Source: Rhizobiaceae bacterium (GTDB lineage: Bacteria; Pseudomonadota; Alphaproteobacteria; Rhizobiales; Rhizobiaceae). Taken from it: a stretch of DNA of 64,000 nucleotides. Under the pieces are notes generated by a model that was not told where the DNA came from, searched no databases, and was given only the letters and a program-made list of their open reading frames with translations. Both the position numbers and the translations under genes were made by a program. This document shows positions 17,415-26,655 of this stretch, in pieces. The stretch is taken from positions 3,358,501 to 3,422,500 of the forward strand of contig JAMLJC010000001.1 in assembly GCA_023953845.1 (NCBI GenBank), written 5' to 3'. How positions within the stretch are numbered: position 1 is the first letter of the stretch; every line of letters begins with the position of its first letter.

Positions 17415-17516
17415 AGCATGTCGCCCGAAAGTGGGAACCGGTTCGGGACAACGACATGCGAAAAACAAGAACTTAAAGCGTGTCACCTGATTCCGGTTCA
17501 AGGCGACACGCTTTAG
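17415..17516. repeat. two tandem palindromic (REP-like) elements
   Basis: In the first element GCATGTCG at 17416-17423 pairs with CGACATGC at 17452-17459 and inner CCCGAA (17424-17429) pairs with TTCGGG (17442-17447). In the second, AAAGCGTGTC at 17475-17484 pairs with GACACGCTTT at 17505-17514. I recognise this kind of sequence as a dispersed palindrome of rhizobial genomes. It separates rnhA from the convergent DUF2938 gene and supplies that gene's stop codon. Confidence 0.75.
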
Positions 17517-17998
17517 AGCCCGCGCAGCAGCAGGGCCGTGCCGAAAAGCCCGATGGCGAAGACGGTGTGGCCGACGATGTTCAGCGCCCGCACCTTCACG
17601 GGATTGGGCGTGCGCGACGCGAACCAGCCGGCGCCCGTTCCCGGCTGGAGCAGGAGCCATGCGGCGAGCACCGTCACCATGCCCAGCACGAAGGCCGGCA
17701 GGAAGGTCGGGCTTGCCAGCCAGCCGGCGCCGGTGCAGGCGACGAGAATCCAGCCATAGACGACGCCGACCGCGTAGTGGAAGATCCATCCGATGGCTCG
17801 TTCGCCCGCGACCGGAGCCGCGTCGGCGATGTTGTCGTGAAAGACCTTGCCACGCTGCAGATGCGCCACCCAGCGGCCGACCATGCCCCAGTTCGGCCGC
17901 GCCTGTCCGAACACCTTGTTGAGCACGATGGCCCAGATGTCGAGAAGCGCGGTGGCCCCGGCGCCGATGGCGACGGATTTCCAGATGATGTCGAACAT
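17513..17998 (-). CDS. DUF2938 family membrane protein
   Basis: This 161-aa protein has four probable transmembrane segments (VAIGAGATALLDIWAIVL, AVGVVYGWILVAC, LPAFVLGMVTVLAAWLLL, TVFAIGLFGTALLL) and the DUF2938 pattern ARPNWGMVGRWVAHL. The function is unknown. The start is ATG 17998 with GGGGG just upstream; longer frames upstream lack a good ribosome site. The TAA stop (17513-17515) is formed by the edge of the palindromic repeat. Confidence 0.78.
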   Translation of the reverse strand: MFDIIWKSVAIGAGATALLDIWAIVLNKVFGQARPNWGMVGRWVAHLQRGKVFHDNIADAAPVAGERAIGWIFHYAVGVVYGWILVACTGAGWLASPTFLPAFVLGMVTVLAAWLLLQPGTGAGWFASRTPNPVKVRALNIVGHTVFAIGLFGTALLLRGL

Positions 17999-18129
17999 GT
18001 CCCCCTGCCACGTAAAACAAGCAGATAGAACAATCCCGCGATTCGGAGAAAAGCGGAAATGCTCTATGTCCCGACCGGAAACCGCCGCGCCGTCAGGCGA
18101 AGCGGCGACCGGCCAACCGCTTCCGGCGA

Positions 18130-18612
18130 TCAGAGCTGCGTCAGTATGTGCGCCGCGCCGGATACGTCGACGCCCGGCTTGTCCTCGACATTGACGGCCG
18201 CCACCTTGCCGTCCTCGGCGATCAGCGAGAAGCGTTTGGAGCGCACGCCCATGCCATGCGCGGAAAGGTCGGTGTCCAGCCCGGCCTTCCTGACGAAATC
18301 CCCGTTGCCGTCCGCGAGGAACAGCAGCTTGTCCTCGCCGCCGGTGAAGCGCGCCCATGCCGCCATCACGTGATGGTCGTTGGTGGCGAGCACGGCGATC
18401 GTGTCCACGCCGCGCGCCAGCAGCGCGTCGTAGTTCTCGAGGTAGCCCGGCAGGTGGTTGTTGCTGCAGGTGGGCGTGAAGGCGCCGGGCACGCCGAACA
18501 TCACCACCTTCTTGCCGGCGAAGATGTCGGCAGTGGTGAGGTCCTTCGCGCCGTCCGGCGTGATCGTCTTGAAAGTCGCGTCCGGCAGTTTCTCGCCCGC
18601 AGCAATGGTCAT
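18130..18612 (-). CDS. peroxiredoxin (Prx5 type)
   Basis: This 160-aa thioredoxin-fold peroxiredoxin has the peroxidatic Cys in VPGAFTPTCSNNHLPGY. No second Cys is present anywhere in the protein, so this is a one-Cys form that must be recycled by an outside thiol such as glutathione/glutaredoxin. It reduces H2O2 and organic peroxides. C-terminal conserved segments SKRFSLIAEDGKV and GVDVSGAAHIL agree with the Prx5 group. Confidence 0.92.
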   Translation of the reverse strand: MTIAAGEKLPDATFKTITPDGAKDLTTADIFAGKKVVMFGVPGAFTPTCSNNHLPGYLENYDALLARGVDTIAVLATNDHHVMAAWARFTGGEDKLLFLADGNGDFVRKAGLDTDLSAHGMGVRSKRFSLIAEDGKVAAVNVEDKPGVDVSGAAHILTQL

Positions 18613-18718
18613 GTCGTCCTCGTCTCTCGTGGTTTCCAGGCCGAGTTAGAGATGTTGGGGCCGCGCTGCAAGAGCAGGAATGCGTGTGACGCGAATTGCC
18701 GTCCGCCGGAGCACGAAC

Positions 18719-19522
18719 TCAGGGATAGGGCAGGAAGCCTTGCACCGCGCCGGCCTGCGTCACCAGCGTGTATGGCAGCCCCTTACCGTCCGGCCTGGGC
18801 GCCGGCCGGTCGATGACAGGAACGCTGAAGGTCGCCGCGTCGTCGGAGCCCGTTCTTTCCGGCATGCCGAGCGTATAGCCGTCGACGCCCGCGACGAACA
18901 GCTCCACGCCGTCCGCCTTGCCGGGGAACCGCGCGGTCACCTGCACCGCATCTGCTTCCGATGATACGGCCGCGACGCCGAAATTCGGCTGCGCATCCTG
19001 CGGCAGCATGGCGAACGCATCGTCCACGATCATCGCATCGTCGGGATTGTTCGGGTCGCTTGTCGGGTCAAGCGTCAGCTCGGCCTGCACCGGAACGCAG
19101 ATCGTCTCGCAGGCGCCGATGAAAACCAGCGCGCCGATCGTCACCGGCTCTGCCGGCTCGGCGAGCCGGAAGCTGACGGGAAAAGCGACGGAATGCTTGT
19201 AGCCGTTCCATGGCCCGGACTCGTCGTCGAACCGCATCGGCGCGGGAAAGGCGAGCTCGGCCAAGGCTACGTTGCTGCTGCCCGACACGTCGATGCTGGG
19301 CGGCACGCCGGAGCCTCCGGGGTCGCGCCAATAGGTCTTCCAGCCGCGCTTGAGGTCGATCTGCAGCACGCCCCTGAGCAGGCCGCTTGCGTCCGGCGCT
19401 CCCTTGGTGACGATGCGCATGCGCACGCCTTCTGCCTTGTGCCATGCGCTGGAAGAGGCGAGCGCGCCGGACGTGCAGGCGAACAGGAGCGCGACGGTGG
19501 AGAGGATCGACAGGCGCATCAT
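18719..19522 (-). CDS. protein-disulfide reductase DsbD N-domain-like protein
   Basis: This 267-aa protein has a Sec signal peptide (STVALLFACTSGALASS) and a domain like the periplasmic N-terminal domain of DsbD (WKTYWRDPGGSGVPPSID; paired Cys in IGACETICVPVQAEL). The membrane electron-transfer part of DsbD is absent. Such stand-alone proteins may pass or accept electrons in periplasmic thiol or copper handling; this is inference. M1 (19522) or M2 (19519) may be the start. It is divergent from yqgE. Confidence 0.78.
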   Translation of the reverse strand: MMRLSILSTVALLFACTSGALASSSAWHKAEGVRMRIVTKGAPDASGLLRGVLQIDLKRGWKTYWRDPGGSGVPPSIDVSGSSNVALAELAFPAPMRFDDESGPWNGYKHSVAFPVSFRLAEPAEPVTIGALVFIGACETICVPVQAELTLDPTSDPNNPDDAMIVDDAFAMLPQDAQPNFGVAAVSSEADAVQVTARFPGKADGVELFVAGVDGYTLGMPERTGSDDAATFSVPVIDRPAPRPDGKGLPYTLVTQAGAVQGFLPYP

Positions 19523-19675
19523 TCTTTTATGCAGCTTGCTCCGGTTTTGCGCGCGTTCGCCGCATCATATTCGCGTGAGGTGGACAAAGACTTTCTCATC
19601 GGCAGGAGCGGACGAAACGAAGTTTCCTCCCGCACCGCCTTCAAACCTGCCTTAAAACACGTTACGTTTGGATTT

Positions 19676-20284
19676 ATGGATTTGTTGCGGCGAAAAAGCG
19701 CTGCAGGCGCGCAGGGATTCCTGGACGACCACTTCCTCATCGCCATGCCGGGCATGCAGGATGACAGGTTCGCGCGCACCGTGATCTACATCTGCGCCCA
19801 CAGCACCGAGGGCGCCATGGGCCTGATCATCAACCAGGCGCAGAAGATGCGTTTTCCCGATCTCATCGTGCAACTCGGCATCATGAAGGAACACGAAACG
19901 ATCCGCCTGCCGGCCACGGCGCGCGATTTCGTCGTGCGCAATGGCGGCCCGGTCGACCGCAGCCGCGGCTTCGTGCTCCATTCCGACGACTACCGCGTCG
20001 ATTCCTCCCTGCCTGTGTCGGAGGAGATCTGCCTCACCGCGACGGTGGACATATTGCGCGCGATTTCCGCCGGGCGCGGCCCGCGTCATGCGCTCATGGC
20101 GCTGGGTTATGCCGGCTGGGGCGCCGGCCAGCTGGAAAGCGAGATCGCGGCGAATGGCTGGCTCACCTGCCGCGCCGACATGGACATGCTGTTCGACACC
20201 GACATCGACCGGAAATACGACCGCATCCTCGCCTCGATAGGCGTCGATCTCGCGCATCTCAGCGTGACCGCCGGCCACGCCTGA
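19676..20284 (+). CDS. YqgE/AlgH family protein
   Basis: This 202-aa DUF179 protein has the signature FLIAMPGMQDDRFARTVIYIC near the start, GAMGLIINQAQ, and the late YAGWGAGQLESEIAANGW. The biochemical function of the family is unknown; a link to alginate regulation was proposed for AlgH. ATG 19676 is chosen because conserved sequence starts only about 15 residues later; the frame is open far upstream without homology. Confidence 0.87.
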   Translation: MDLLRRKSAAGAQGFLDDHFLIAMPGMQDDRFARTVIYICAHSTEGAMGLIINQAQKMRFPDLIVQLGIMKEHETIRLPATARDFVVRNGGPVDRSRGFVLHSDDYRVDSSLPVSEEICLTATVDILRAISAGRGPRHALMALGYAGWGAGQLESEIAANGWLTCRADMDMLFDTDIDRKYDRILASIGVDLAHLSVTAGHA

Positions 20285-20305
20285 GCGGTTCTCCCGCCAT
20301 CGCCG

Positions 20306-23224
20306 TCACGCCTGTGCTGGCTGATAGTGATCCTTCAGGAGCTTCAGCGCCGCGTCCGCCGACACGGGCACGCCGAACATGAAGCTCTGCGCGTATTCGC
20401 AGCCCATCTGCCTGAGTTCCAGCGCGTCGTTCTCGTCGGCGACGCCCTCGACGACGACCGAAAGCCCCAGTTCGTGCGCCATGTTGACCATGGAGCGGAC
20501 AAGCACCGTGCGCTTCGGCGTCTTGTCGTCGAGAAAGCTCTTGTCGATCTTGATCGTGTCGAAGGGGAAGCGCGTCAGATAGGAAAGCGACGAGTAGCCA
20601 GTGCCGAAATCGTCGATGGAGAGGCCGATGCCGAGCTTCTTCAGCCGGTTGAGGACGTGCGTCGCCTGCTCCGGATTGTCCATGACCAGCGATTCCGTGA
20701 GTTCGAGACGGAAGCTGCGCGGGTTGAGGTTCGAGCGCGCGATGACCGATTTCACGTCGCTCACCAGATCGCGCCGAAGCAGCTGCCGGCTGGACAGGTT
20801 CACCGAGATGAAAAGCGGCGTGTCGATCGTCTGCTTCTGCCAGAGCGCGAGGTCTTCCGCCGCCTGCTGCATAGCGAAGAGGCCGAGCTGGACGATCAGG
20901 CCGCAGCTTTCGGCGACCGGAATGAAGTCCGACGGCGGGATCATGCCACGGCGCGGATGGTCCCAGCGCAGCAGCGCCTCGAAGCCGGCGACCGTGCGGT
21001 CCTCCAGCCTGACGATCGGCTGGTAGGCGAGCATGATCTCCTTGCGCTCGACGGCGCGGCGAAGATCGGATTCGAGCTGCAGCCGGTCGGTGCCGACGGT
21101 GCGGAACGCCGGCCGGAAAGGTTCGATGCGGTCGCCGCCGAAGCGCTTGGCCTGATGCATGGCGAGTTCGGCGTCCTTCACGAGGTCTTCGGCGCTCGCA
21201 TTCGTCCCGGTCCAGCTTATGAGGCCGATGGAGGCGGTGAGCACGATCTCGCGTTTGGCGAAGGTGATCGGCGCCTGGATCGCCTTCTTCACCGCGTCCG
21301 CGACGCTGGCGATGCGCGCCGGGTCCTGTTCGGAAAGCAGCATCAGGGCGAACTGGTCACCGCCGAAGCGCGACAGGGAATCGCTCGGCTTCAGCAGCCG
21401 GTGCAGGCGGCGCGCGATGGTGAGCAGGATGGTGTCGCCGGCCGAAATGCCGAGCCCGTCATTCACCTGCTTGAAGCGGTCGACATCGATGACGAAGATG
21501 GTCGGCCGCACGGAATCTTCCGACTGCGCGATGGCGACCACCGCGTCCAGCCGGTTCATGAACAGCTCGCGGCTCGGCAGGCCGGTGAGATTGTCGTGCA
21601 CGGCGTCGTGCAACAGCCGCTCCTCGGCCTTCTTCTGCTCGGTCACGTCGACCAGCGTGCCGACACAGCGGATCACCTCGCCGTCGGAGCCGATCACCGG
21701 ACGGGCGCGCAGCGAGAACCAGTGGTAGTGTCCGTCCGCGCCGCGCAGGCGGAAGCTCTGCGCGACCTTGCCGCGCCGGTGTTCCAGCACGACGTCGAGC
21801 GTGGTGCGGAAGGTGTCGCGGTCATCGGCATGAAGCACGGGCAGCCAGTTGCGCGCCGGGCCGCCGAGGCTGTTCGGAGCAAGCCCGAGCTGCACGCTGA
21901 CGTCGGGGCGGGTGACGACGCGGTCGCGCACCACGTCCCAGTCCCAGACCGTGTCGCCGGAGCCGACGACGGCAAGCGCCTGCCGTTCCAGATCGCTGAA
22001 CAGCCCGTGGTTGAGCGCCCCGCCGGCGAAGGCGTGCTGCATCACCGTGAAGCCGATCAGAAGGATGATGAGGACGAGGCCGCCTCCGAGCGCCGGCTGC
22101 ACGATGTCGTTGTCCAGCGCGCCGGTCACGGTCAGCCACGATCCGGCCACCCAGACCAGCACCATCATCCAGCTTGGTATCAGCATCACCGCGCGGTCGT
22201 AGCTGCGGATGCCGAGATAGACGATGAGCACCAGTCCGATGATCGCCGTGCCGGCGAAGGAGATGCGCGCCACGCCGGCCGCCACGGCCGGATCGATGGC
22301 CGCCACGCCGGCGATGGCCAGCAGTCCCAGCACCCAGATCAGCGCGCCGTAGCTGAAATGGCCATGCCATCGGTTGAGGTTGAGATAGGCGAACAGGAAC
22401 ACTACCAGCGTGCCGGCCAGCGCCACCTCCGTGCCGGCGCGCCATATCTGCTCGTTGCCGGGCGAGATCTCGATCACCTTGTTGAGGAAGCCGAAATCGA
22501 CGCAGATATAGGCGAGCACGGCCCAGGCGAGCGCCGCCGTCGCCGGGAACATGGACGTTCCCTTGACCACGAACAGGATGGTCAGGAACAGCGCCAGCAG
22601 CCCCGAAATGCCGATGACGATGCCGCGATAGAGCGTGTAGGAATTGACCGTGTCCTTGTAGGATTCCGGGTCCCACAGATAGACCTGCGGCAGCTTGGGC
22701 GAGGCGAGTTCGGCCACGAACGTCACCACCGTGCCGGGATTCAGCGTCACCAGGAACACGTCGGAATCCGGGCTCGGCTGCCGGTCGAGCGCGAAACCCT
22801 CGCTGGGGGTGATCGCCGCGATGCGGTTGGCGCCGAGATCGGGCCAGATGACGCCGGAGCCGACGAGCCGGAAGTGCGGCGCCACGATCAGCCGGTCGAG
22901 TTGTTCGTCCGTCGTGTTGGCCAGCGCGAACACCGCCCAGTCGCCGCTCGATCGTTCGTCGTTCGCCTCGACCTCGATGCGACGCACGATGCCGTCCGGT
23001 CCGGGGGCGGTGGAAACCTGGAAATTCTCGCCCTGGTTCGTATAGATCTCGACCGCGCGGGACAGGTCGAGCGCCACGTCGTCGCGCGAAATCTTGATCG
23101 CCTCCACCGCCGACGCGCTCGACGCGAGAAAGACGAGCGCGACCAGCGTCAGCACGAACGACGCGAGGCTGCCGGGTGCGGCCCGCAGCGTCAAGAAAGA
23201 GCCTTCATCATTTCCCGCGCACAT
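20306..23224 (-). CDS. membrane-bound GGDEF/EAL protein with PAS domain
   Basis: This 972-aa protein has a signal/anchor, a periplasmic sensor region (about residues 40-190), seven or so membrane helices (about 195-390), a PAS domain (about 410-530, YHWFSLRARPVIG), GGDEF (about 540-695) and EAL (about 710-965). The cyclase signature is SRFGGDQFALML, so the catalytic Glu is Gln, and the I-site position reads KPSD rather than RxxD. The EAL domain keeps EALLRW, NLSSRQL, ELTES, IDDFGTGYSS, IKIDKSFL and VEGVA. It is therefore most likely a c-di-GMP phosphodiesterase with a degenerate GGDEF. The gene overlaps the GNAT gene upstream by 17 bases. Confidence 0.9.
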   Translation of the reverse strand: MCAGNDEGSFLTLRAAPGSLASFVLTLVALVFLASSASAVEAIKISRDDVALDLSRAVEIYTNQGENFQVSTAPGPDGIVRRIEVEANDERSSGDWAVFALANTTDEQLDRLIVAPHFRLVGSGVIWPDLGANRIAAITPSEGFALDRQPSPDSDVFLVTLNPGTVVTFVAELASPKLPQVYLWDPESYKDTVNSYTLYRGIVIGISGLLALFLTILFVVKGTSMFPATAALAWAVLAYICVDFGFLNKVIEISPGNEQIWRAGTEVALAGTLVVFLFAYLNLNRWHGHFSYGALIWVLGLLAIAGVAAIDPAVAAGVARISFAGTAIIGLVLIVYLGIRSYDRAVMLIPSWMMVLVWVAGSWLTVTGALDNDIVQPALGGGLVLIILLIGFTVMQHAFAGGALNHGLFSDLERQALAVVGSGDTVWDWDVVRDRVVTRPDVSVQLGLAPNSLGGPARNWLPVLHADDRDTFRTTLDVVLEHRRGKVAQSFRLRGADGHYHWFSLRARPVIGSDGEVIRCVGTLVDVTEQKKAEERLLHDAVHDNLTGLPSRELFMNRLDAVVAIAQSEDSVRPTIFVIDVDRFKQVNDGLGISAGDTILLTIARRLHRLLKPSDSLSRFGGDQFALMLLSEQDPARIASVADAVKKAIQAPITFAKREIVLTASIGLISWTGTNASAEDLVKDAELAMHQAKRFGGDRIEPFRPAFRTVGTDRLQLESDLRRAVERKEIMLAYQPIVRLEDRTVAGFEALLRWDHPRRGMIPPSDFIPVAESCGLIVQLGLFAMQQAAEDLALWQKQTIDTPLFISVNLSSRQLLRRDLVSDVKSVIARSNLNPRSFRLELTESLVMDNPEQATHVLNRLKKLGIGLSIDDFGTGYSSLSYLTRFPFDTIKIDKSFLDDKTPKRTVLVRSMVNMAHELGLSVVVEGVADENDALELRQMGCEYAQSFMFGVPVSADAALKLLKDHYQPAQA

Positions 23225-23795
23225 CCGTTGCGATCAGGGCGTAGAGATAATGGTCCTGCCAGACGCCGTTGATGCGCAGGTAGGAGCGGAGCAGTCCTTC
23301 GCGTTGAAATCCGGCTTTTTCAAGCACGCGGATCGACCGCCTGTTGTCTGGGATACAGGCCGCCTCGACGCGATGCAACCTCAGCGTCTGGAATGCGTGG
23401 CCGACCAGAAGCTGCAATCCTTCCAGCATCAGTCCCTTGCCGGCATAGCGCTCCCCGATCCAGTAGCCGATCTGGCCGCTCTGGGCGACGCCGTGCCGGA
23501 TATTCCCCAGCGTGATGCCGCCGGCGAGTTTTCCACCGCTATTTTCGAAAAGGAAGAAGGGGAGCGCGCTGCCATGGGCGAAATCCTCGCGGTAGCGGCT
23601 GATGCGCGACCGCCATGTGGAACGGTCGAGCTCGTCGGGCGACCAGCGCGGCTCCCATGGTTCGAGGAAGGCCCGGCTTTCGGCGCGCAGCGCGGCCCAT
23701 TCATGGTAGTCGCCACGCCCGGGGAGCCGCAGCGTCACCCGCGTTCCGACGAGGACCGGGCCCTCGCGGCGTTGGACAAAGGGAAGCGCGAGCAT
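23208..23795 (-). CDS. GNAT family N-acetyltransferase (RimJ/RimL type)
   Basis: This 195-aa GNAT protein opens with VLVGTRVTLRLPGRGDYHEW, typical of RimJ-like acetyltransferases. The acetyl-CoA-binding segment is IGYWIGERYAGKGLMLEGLQ and the late segment is RVEAACIPDNRRSIRVLEKA. RimJ/RimL enzymes acetylate N-termini of ribosomal proteins, but other substrates are common. It lies 22 bases after the M16 peptidase gene and overlaps the GGDEF-EAL gene, so the three probably form one transcript. Confidence 0.87.
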   Translation of the reverse strand: MLALPFVQRREGPVLVGTRVTLRLPGRGDYHEWAALRAESRAFLEPWEPRWSPDELDRSTWRSRISRYREDFAHGSALPFFLFENSGGKLAGGITLGNIRHGVAQSGQIGYWIGERYAGKGLMLEGLQLLVGHAFQTLRLHRVEAACIPDNRRSIRVLEKAGFQREGLLRSYLRINGVWQDHYLYALIATDVRGK

Positions 23796-23817
23796 CGCCC
23801 TGTCCGATGGTTCGGAA

Positions 23818-25110
23818 TCAGACCGCCAGCTTTTGCTCGCCGGCTGGAAGCCGCGGCAGAGTGGCCCGGATACGGTCGTAGGAGGCGAGCGCGCCGATCG
23901 GCCCGATCGCGGCGACGGTCGGCGTGGTGGAGAACAGGCGCGAGGAAAGGTCCGTCAGGCGCTCGACCGTCAGCTTCGACAGTCGGTCGACAAGCTCATC
24001 CTTCGGGATCGGACGGCCGAACAGCAAAAGCTGGCGGGCGATCTGCGAGGCGCGGCTGGCCGGGCTTTCGGCCGACATGACCAGTCCGGCGTGATATTGC
24101 GCGCGGGCGCGGTCGAGTTCCTCCTGCGAGATCATGTCGCCGGTCTTGCGCAACTCGTCGATGATGACCGGCACCAGCCTGGCGATGTCGTCCTCGCCGG
24201 TGGCGGCGTGGACGCCGAAGATGCCGGTGTCCGAAAATCCCCAGTGGAAGGCATAAACCGAGTAGCAGAGGCCACGCTTCTCGCGCACTTCCTGGAAGAG
24301 CCGCGAGGACATGCCGCCGCCGAGGATCATCGAGAGCACCTGCGAGGCGTAGAAGTCGCGCACATGATAGGCCCGGCCCTCGAAGCCGAGCACGACCTGC
24401 GCGTCCATCAGGTCGCGCTCCTCGCGGAAGTCGCCGCCGACATAGACTGCCGGCGCGGGCGCCTCATTGTCGGAGGTCGGGCGGAAGCCGCCCAGCCGCT
24501 TCTCCACCTCGCGCACGAAGGCGTCGTGCTGGATGTCGCCGGCCGCGACCGCGACCATCCGGTCTGCCCCGTATTGGCGCTCCATATAGCCGTGTAGCTG
24601 CCGCGACGTGAAGGACTTCACCGTCTCCGGCGTGCCGAGGATCGAGCGGCCGATCTGCTGGTTTCTGAAGGCGGTCTCGGTGAAGCGGTCGAAGACCACG
24701 TCGTCCGGCGTGTCGTGGGCCGCGCCGATCTCCTGCAGGATCACATGCTGCTCGCGCTCGAGCTCGACCGGATCGAATTTGGAGTCGGTCAGTATGTCGG
24801 ACAGGATGTCGATCGCCAGCGGCACGTCTCGGCTGAGCACGCGCGAGAAGAACGAGGTCGTCTCGACGCTGGTCGCGGCGTTTATCTCGCCGCCGACATT
24901 CTCGATTTCCGAGGCGATCTTGAAGGCGCTGCGGCTGCTCGTGCCCTTGAACGCCATGTGTTCGAGCAGATGGGCGATGCCGTGCTCGTCGTCCCGCTCG
25001 TTGCGGGCGCCCGACTTCACCCACACGCCGAGGGCGACGGACTCTACGCTTGGAAGGGTTTCGGTGGCGACTGTCAGGCCGTTGGACAGACGGCTTACCT
25101 CAACACCCAT
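23818..25110 (-). CDS. M16 family zinc peptidase (processing-peptidase-like)
   Basis: This 430-aa insulinase-family peptidase has the inverted zinc motif HLLEHMAFKGT near residue 47 and the distal Glu about 75 residues on (VELEREQHVILQEI). It resembles mitochondrial processing peptidase beta and bacterial PqqL/YmxG-like proteins. It probably degrades peptides in the cytoplasm or periplasm; the substrate is unknown. It lies 13 bases after thrC, an arrangement I recall from other rhizobia. Confidence 0.92.
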   Translation of the reverse strand: MGVEVSRLSNGLTVATETLPSVESVALGVWVKSGARNERDDEHGIAHLLEHMAFKGTSSRSAFKIASEIENVGGEINAATSVETTSFFSRVLSRDVPLAIDILSDILTDSKFDPVELEREQHVILQEIGAAHDTPDDVVFDRFTETAFRNQQIGRSILGTPETVKSFTSRQLHGYMERQYGADRMVAVAAGDIQHDAFVREVEKRLGGFRPTSDNEAPAPAVYVGGDFREERDLMDAQVVLGFEGRAYHVRDFYASQVLSMILGGGMSSRLFQEVREKRGLCYSVYAFHWGFSDTGIFGVHAATGEDDIARLVPVIIDELRKTGDMISQEELDRARAQYHAGLVMSAESPASRASQIARQLLLFGRPIPKDELVDRLSKLTVERLTDLSSRLFSTTPTVAAIGPIGALASYDRIRATLPRLPAGEQKLAV

Positions 25111-25123
25111 ATAGGACTTCTCC

Positions 25124-26518
25124 CTAGACCGTCGCCCGAGACAGGCGGCTGATGTGCTTCTCGACCGTATCGAGGTCCGAGGCGAGCACTGTGAACTTTT
25201 CGTGACGCTGCATCAAGTCCGACAGCCATTCCGGCAGTTGCGGGGTCACGCCGCAGGCGGCCCGCACCGCATCCGGGAATTTTGCCGGATGCGCCGTGCC
25301 GAGCACCACCATAGGCGCGGTTCCTGCTGCGTTTTCAGAGACATGGACGCCGGTCGCGGTGTGCGGATCGAGCAGGTATCCATTCGCCTTCAGCGTGTTC
25401 CTGATCGTCGCCGCCGTCTCGTCCATGGTCGAGCGGCCGGCGTCGAATTCGTCGCGGATCGCCTTGATGGCCGGTTCAGCGATACGGAAACCCGACGATT
25501 GTTTGAGATTTGCCATGTATCCGCGCACAGCCGCGCTGTCGCGTCCGGAAGCCTCGAACAGCAGTCGCTCGAAGTTGGACGAGATCTGGATGTCCATCGA
25601 GGGGGAGGTGGTCGCCACCACGCCGTTCATCCGGTATTCGCCGGTCGCCAGCGTGCGCGCGAGGATGTCGTTGTCATTGGTGGCGATGACCAGCCGTTCG
25701 ATCGGCAGGCCCATGCGCTTGGCGGCGTAGCCGGCGAAGATGTCGCCGAAATTGCCGGTCGGCACGGTGAAGGAGACCGGCCGGTCCGGCGCGCCGAGCG
25801 ACAGGGCGGAGGTGAAGTAATAGACGATCTGGGCCATGATACGGGCCCAGTTGATCGAGTTGACGCCCGACAGCGACAGCCGGTCGCGGAACCGGTGGTC
25901 GTTGAACATGTCCTTCACCAGCCCCTGGCAGTCGTCGAAATTGCCTTCGACGGCGAGCGCATGGACGTTCGCCGCGCCGTTCGTGGTCATCTGGCGCTGC
26001 TGCACCGGCGAGACGCGGCCATGCGGGAACAGGATGAAGATGTCGGTGCGGTCGCGGCCGGCGAAAGCCTCGATGGCCGCGCCGCCCGTGTCGCCCGAGG
26101 TCGCGCCCACGATCGTCGCGCGCTCGCCGCGTTCGGCGAGGATATGGTCCATCAGCCGCGCCAGAAGCTGCATGGCGACGTCCTTGAAGGCGAGCGTCGG
26201 GCCATGGAAAAGCTCCAGCACGAAGCGGTTCGGACCGATCTGCACCAGCGGGCAGACGGCCTCGTGACGGAAGGTCGCATAGGCTTCGCGCACGAGGCGC
26301 TCGAACGTCTCCGTCGCAATCTGGCCGCCGAGGAATGGCGTCAGCACCCGGATGGCGACGTCGGCATAGGAGAGGCCGCGCATGACGCGGATGTCGGCGG
26401 CGCTGAAATGCGGCCACTCTTTCGGCACGTAAAGCCCGCCGTCGCGCGCGAGTCCCGCCAGCACCGCATCGCTGAAACCGAGAACCGGGGCCTCGCCCCG
26501 CGTACTGACATAGTGCAT
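25124..26518 (-). CDS. thrC: threonine synthase
   Basis: This 464-aa PLP-dependent threonine synthase converts O-phosphohomoserine to threonine. The N-terminus MHYVSTRGEAPVLGFSDAV and the PLP lysine in FHGPTLAFKDVAMQLLAR are diagnostic. The start at 26518 is preferred over the ATG at 26533, because AGGGGA sits 6 bases before it and homologues begin here. It works with ThrB encoded at 15.9 kb. Confidence 0.95.
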   Translation of the reverse strand: MHYVSTRGEAPVLGFSDAVLAGLARDGGLYVPKEWPHFSAADIRVMRGLSYADVAIRVLTPFLGGQIATETFERLVREAYATFRHEAVCPLVQIGPNRFVLELFHGPTLAFKDVAMQLLARLMDHILAERGERATIVGATSGDTGGAAIEAFAGRDRTDIFILFPHGRVSPVQQRQMTTNGAANVHALAVEGNFDDCQGLVKDMFNDHRFRDRLSLSGVNSINWARIMAQIVYYFTSALSLGAPDRPVSFTVPTGNFGDIFAGYAAKRMGLPIERLVIATNDNDILARTLATGEYRMNGVVATTSPSMDIQISSNFERLLFEASGRDSAAVRGYMANLKQSSGFRIAEPAIKAIRDEFDAGRSTMDETAATIRNTLKANGYLLDPHTATGVHVSENAAGTAPMVVLGTAHPAKFPDAVRAACGVTPQLPEWLSDLMQRHEKFTVLASDLDTVEKHISRLSRATV

Positions 26519-26655
26519 CAAATGTCCCCTCATGCCTGCGTGGCAGATGAGCTGTGACCAAAGGGTGAAAATCGCGGTCGCTTCAGTCGCATTTTCGCCG
26601 CCCGGTTGCTATAGAGCGCGTTCGTTGCGAGGGGAAATCTCCGATTTTCGTGCCC

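Noticed and set aside
17415..17516. Tandem palindromes considered as a CRISPR remnant
   Set aside because: The two units differ in sequence, there are no spacers of even length and no cas genes nearby; dispersed palindromes fit better.
20327..23272. 981-codon plus-strand open frame opposite the GGDEF-EAL gene
   Set aside because: It is a mirror of codon bias; the composition is biased toward Arg/Asp/Glu/Ala, with no domain and no ribosome site.
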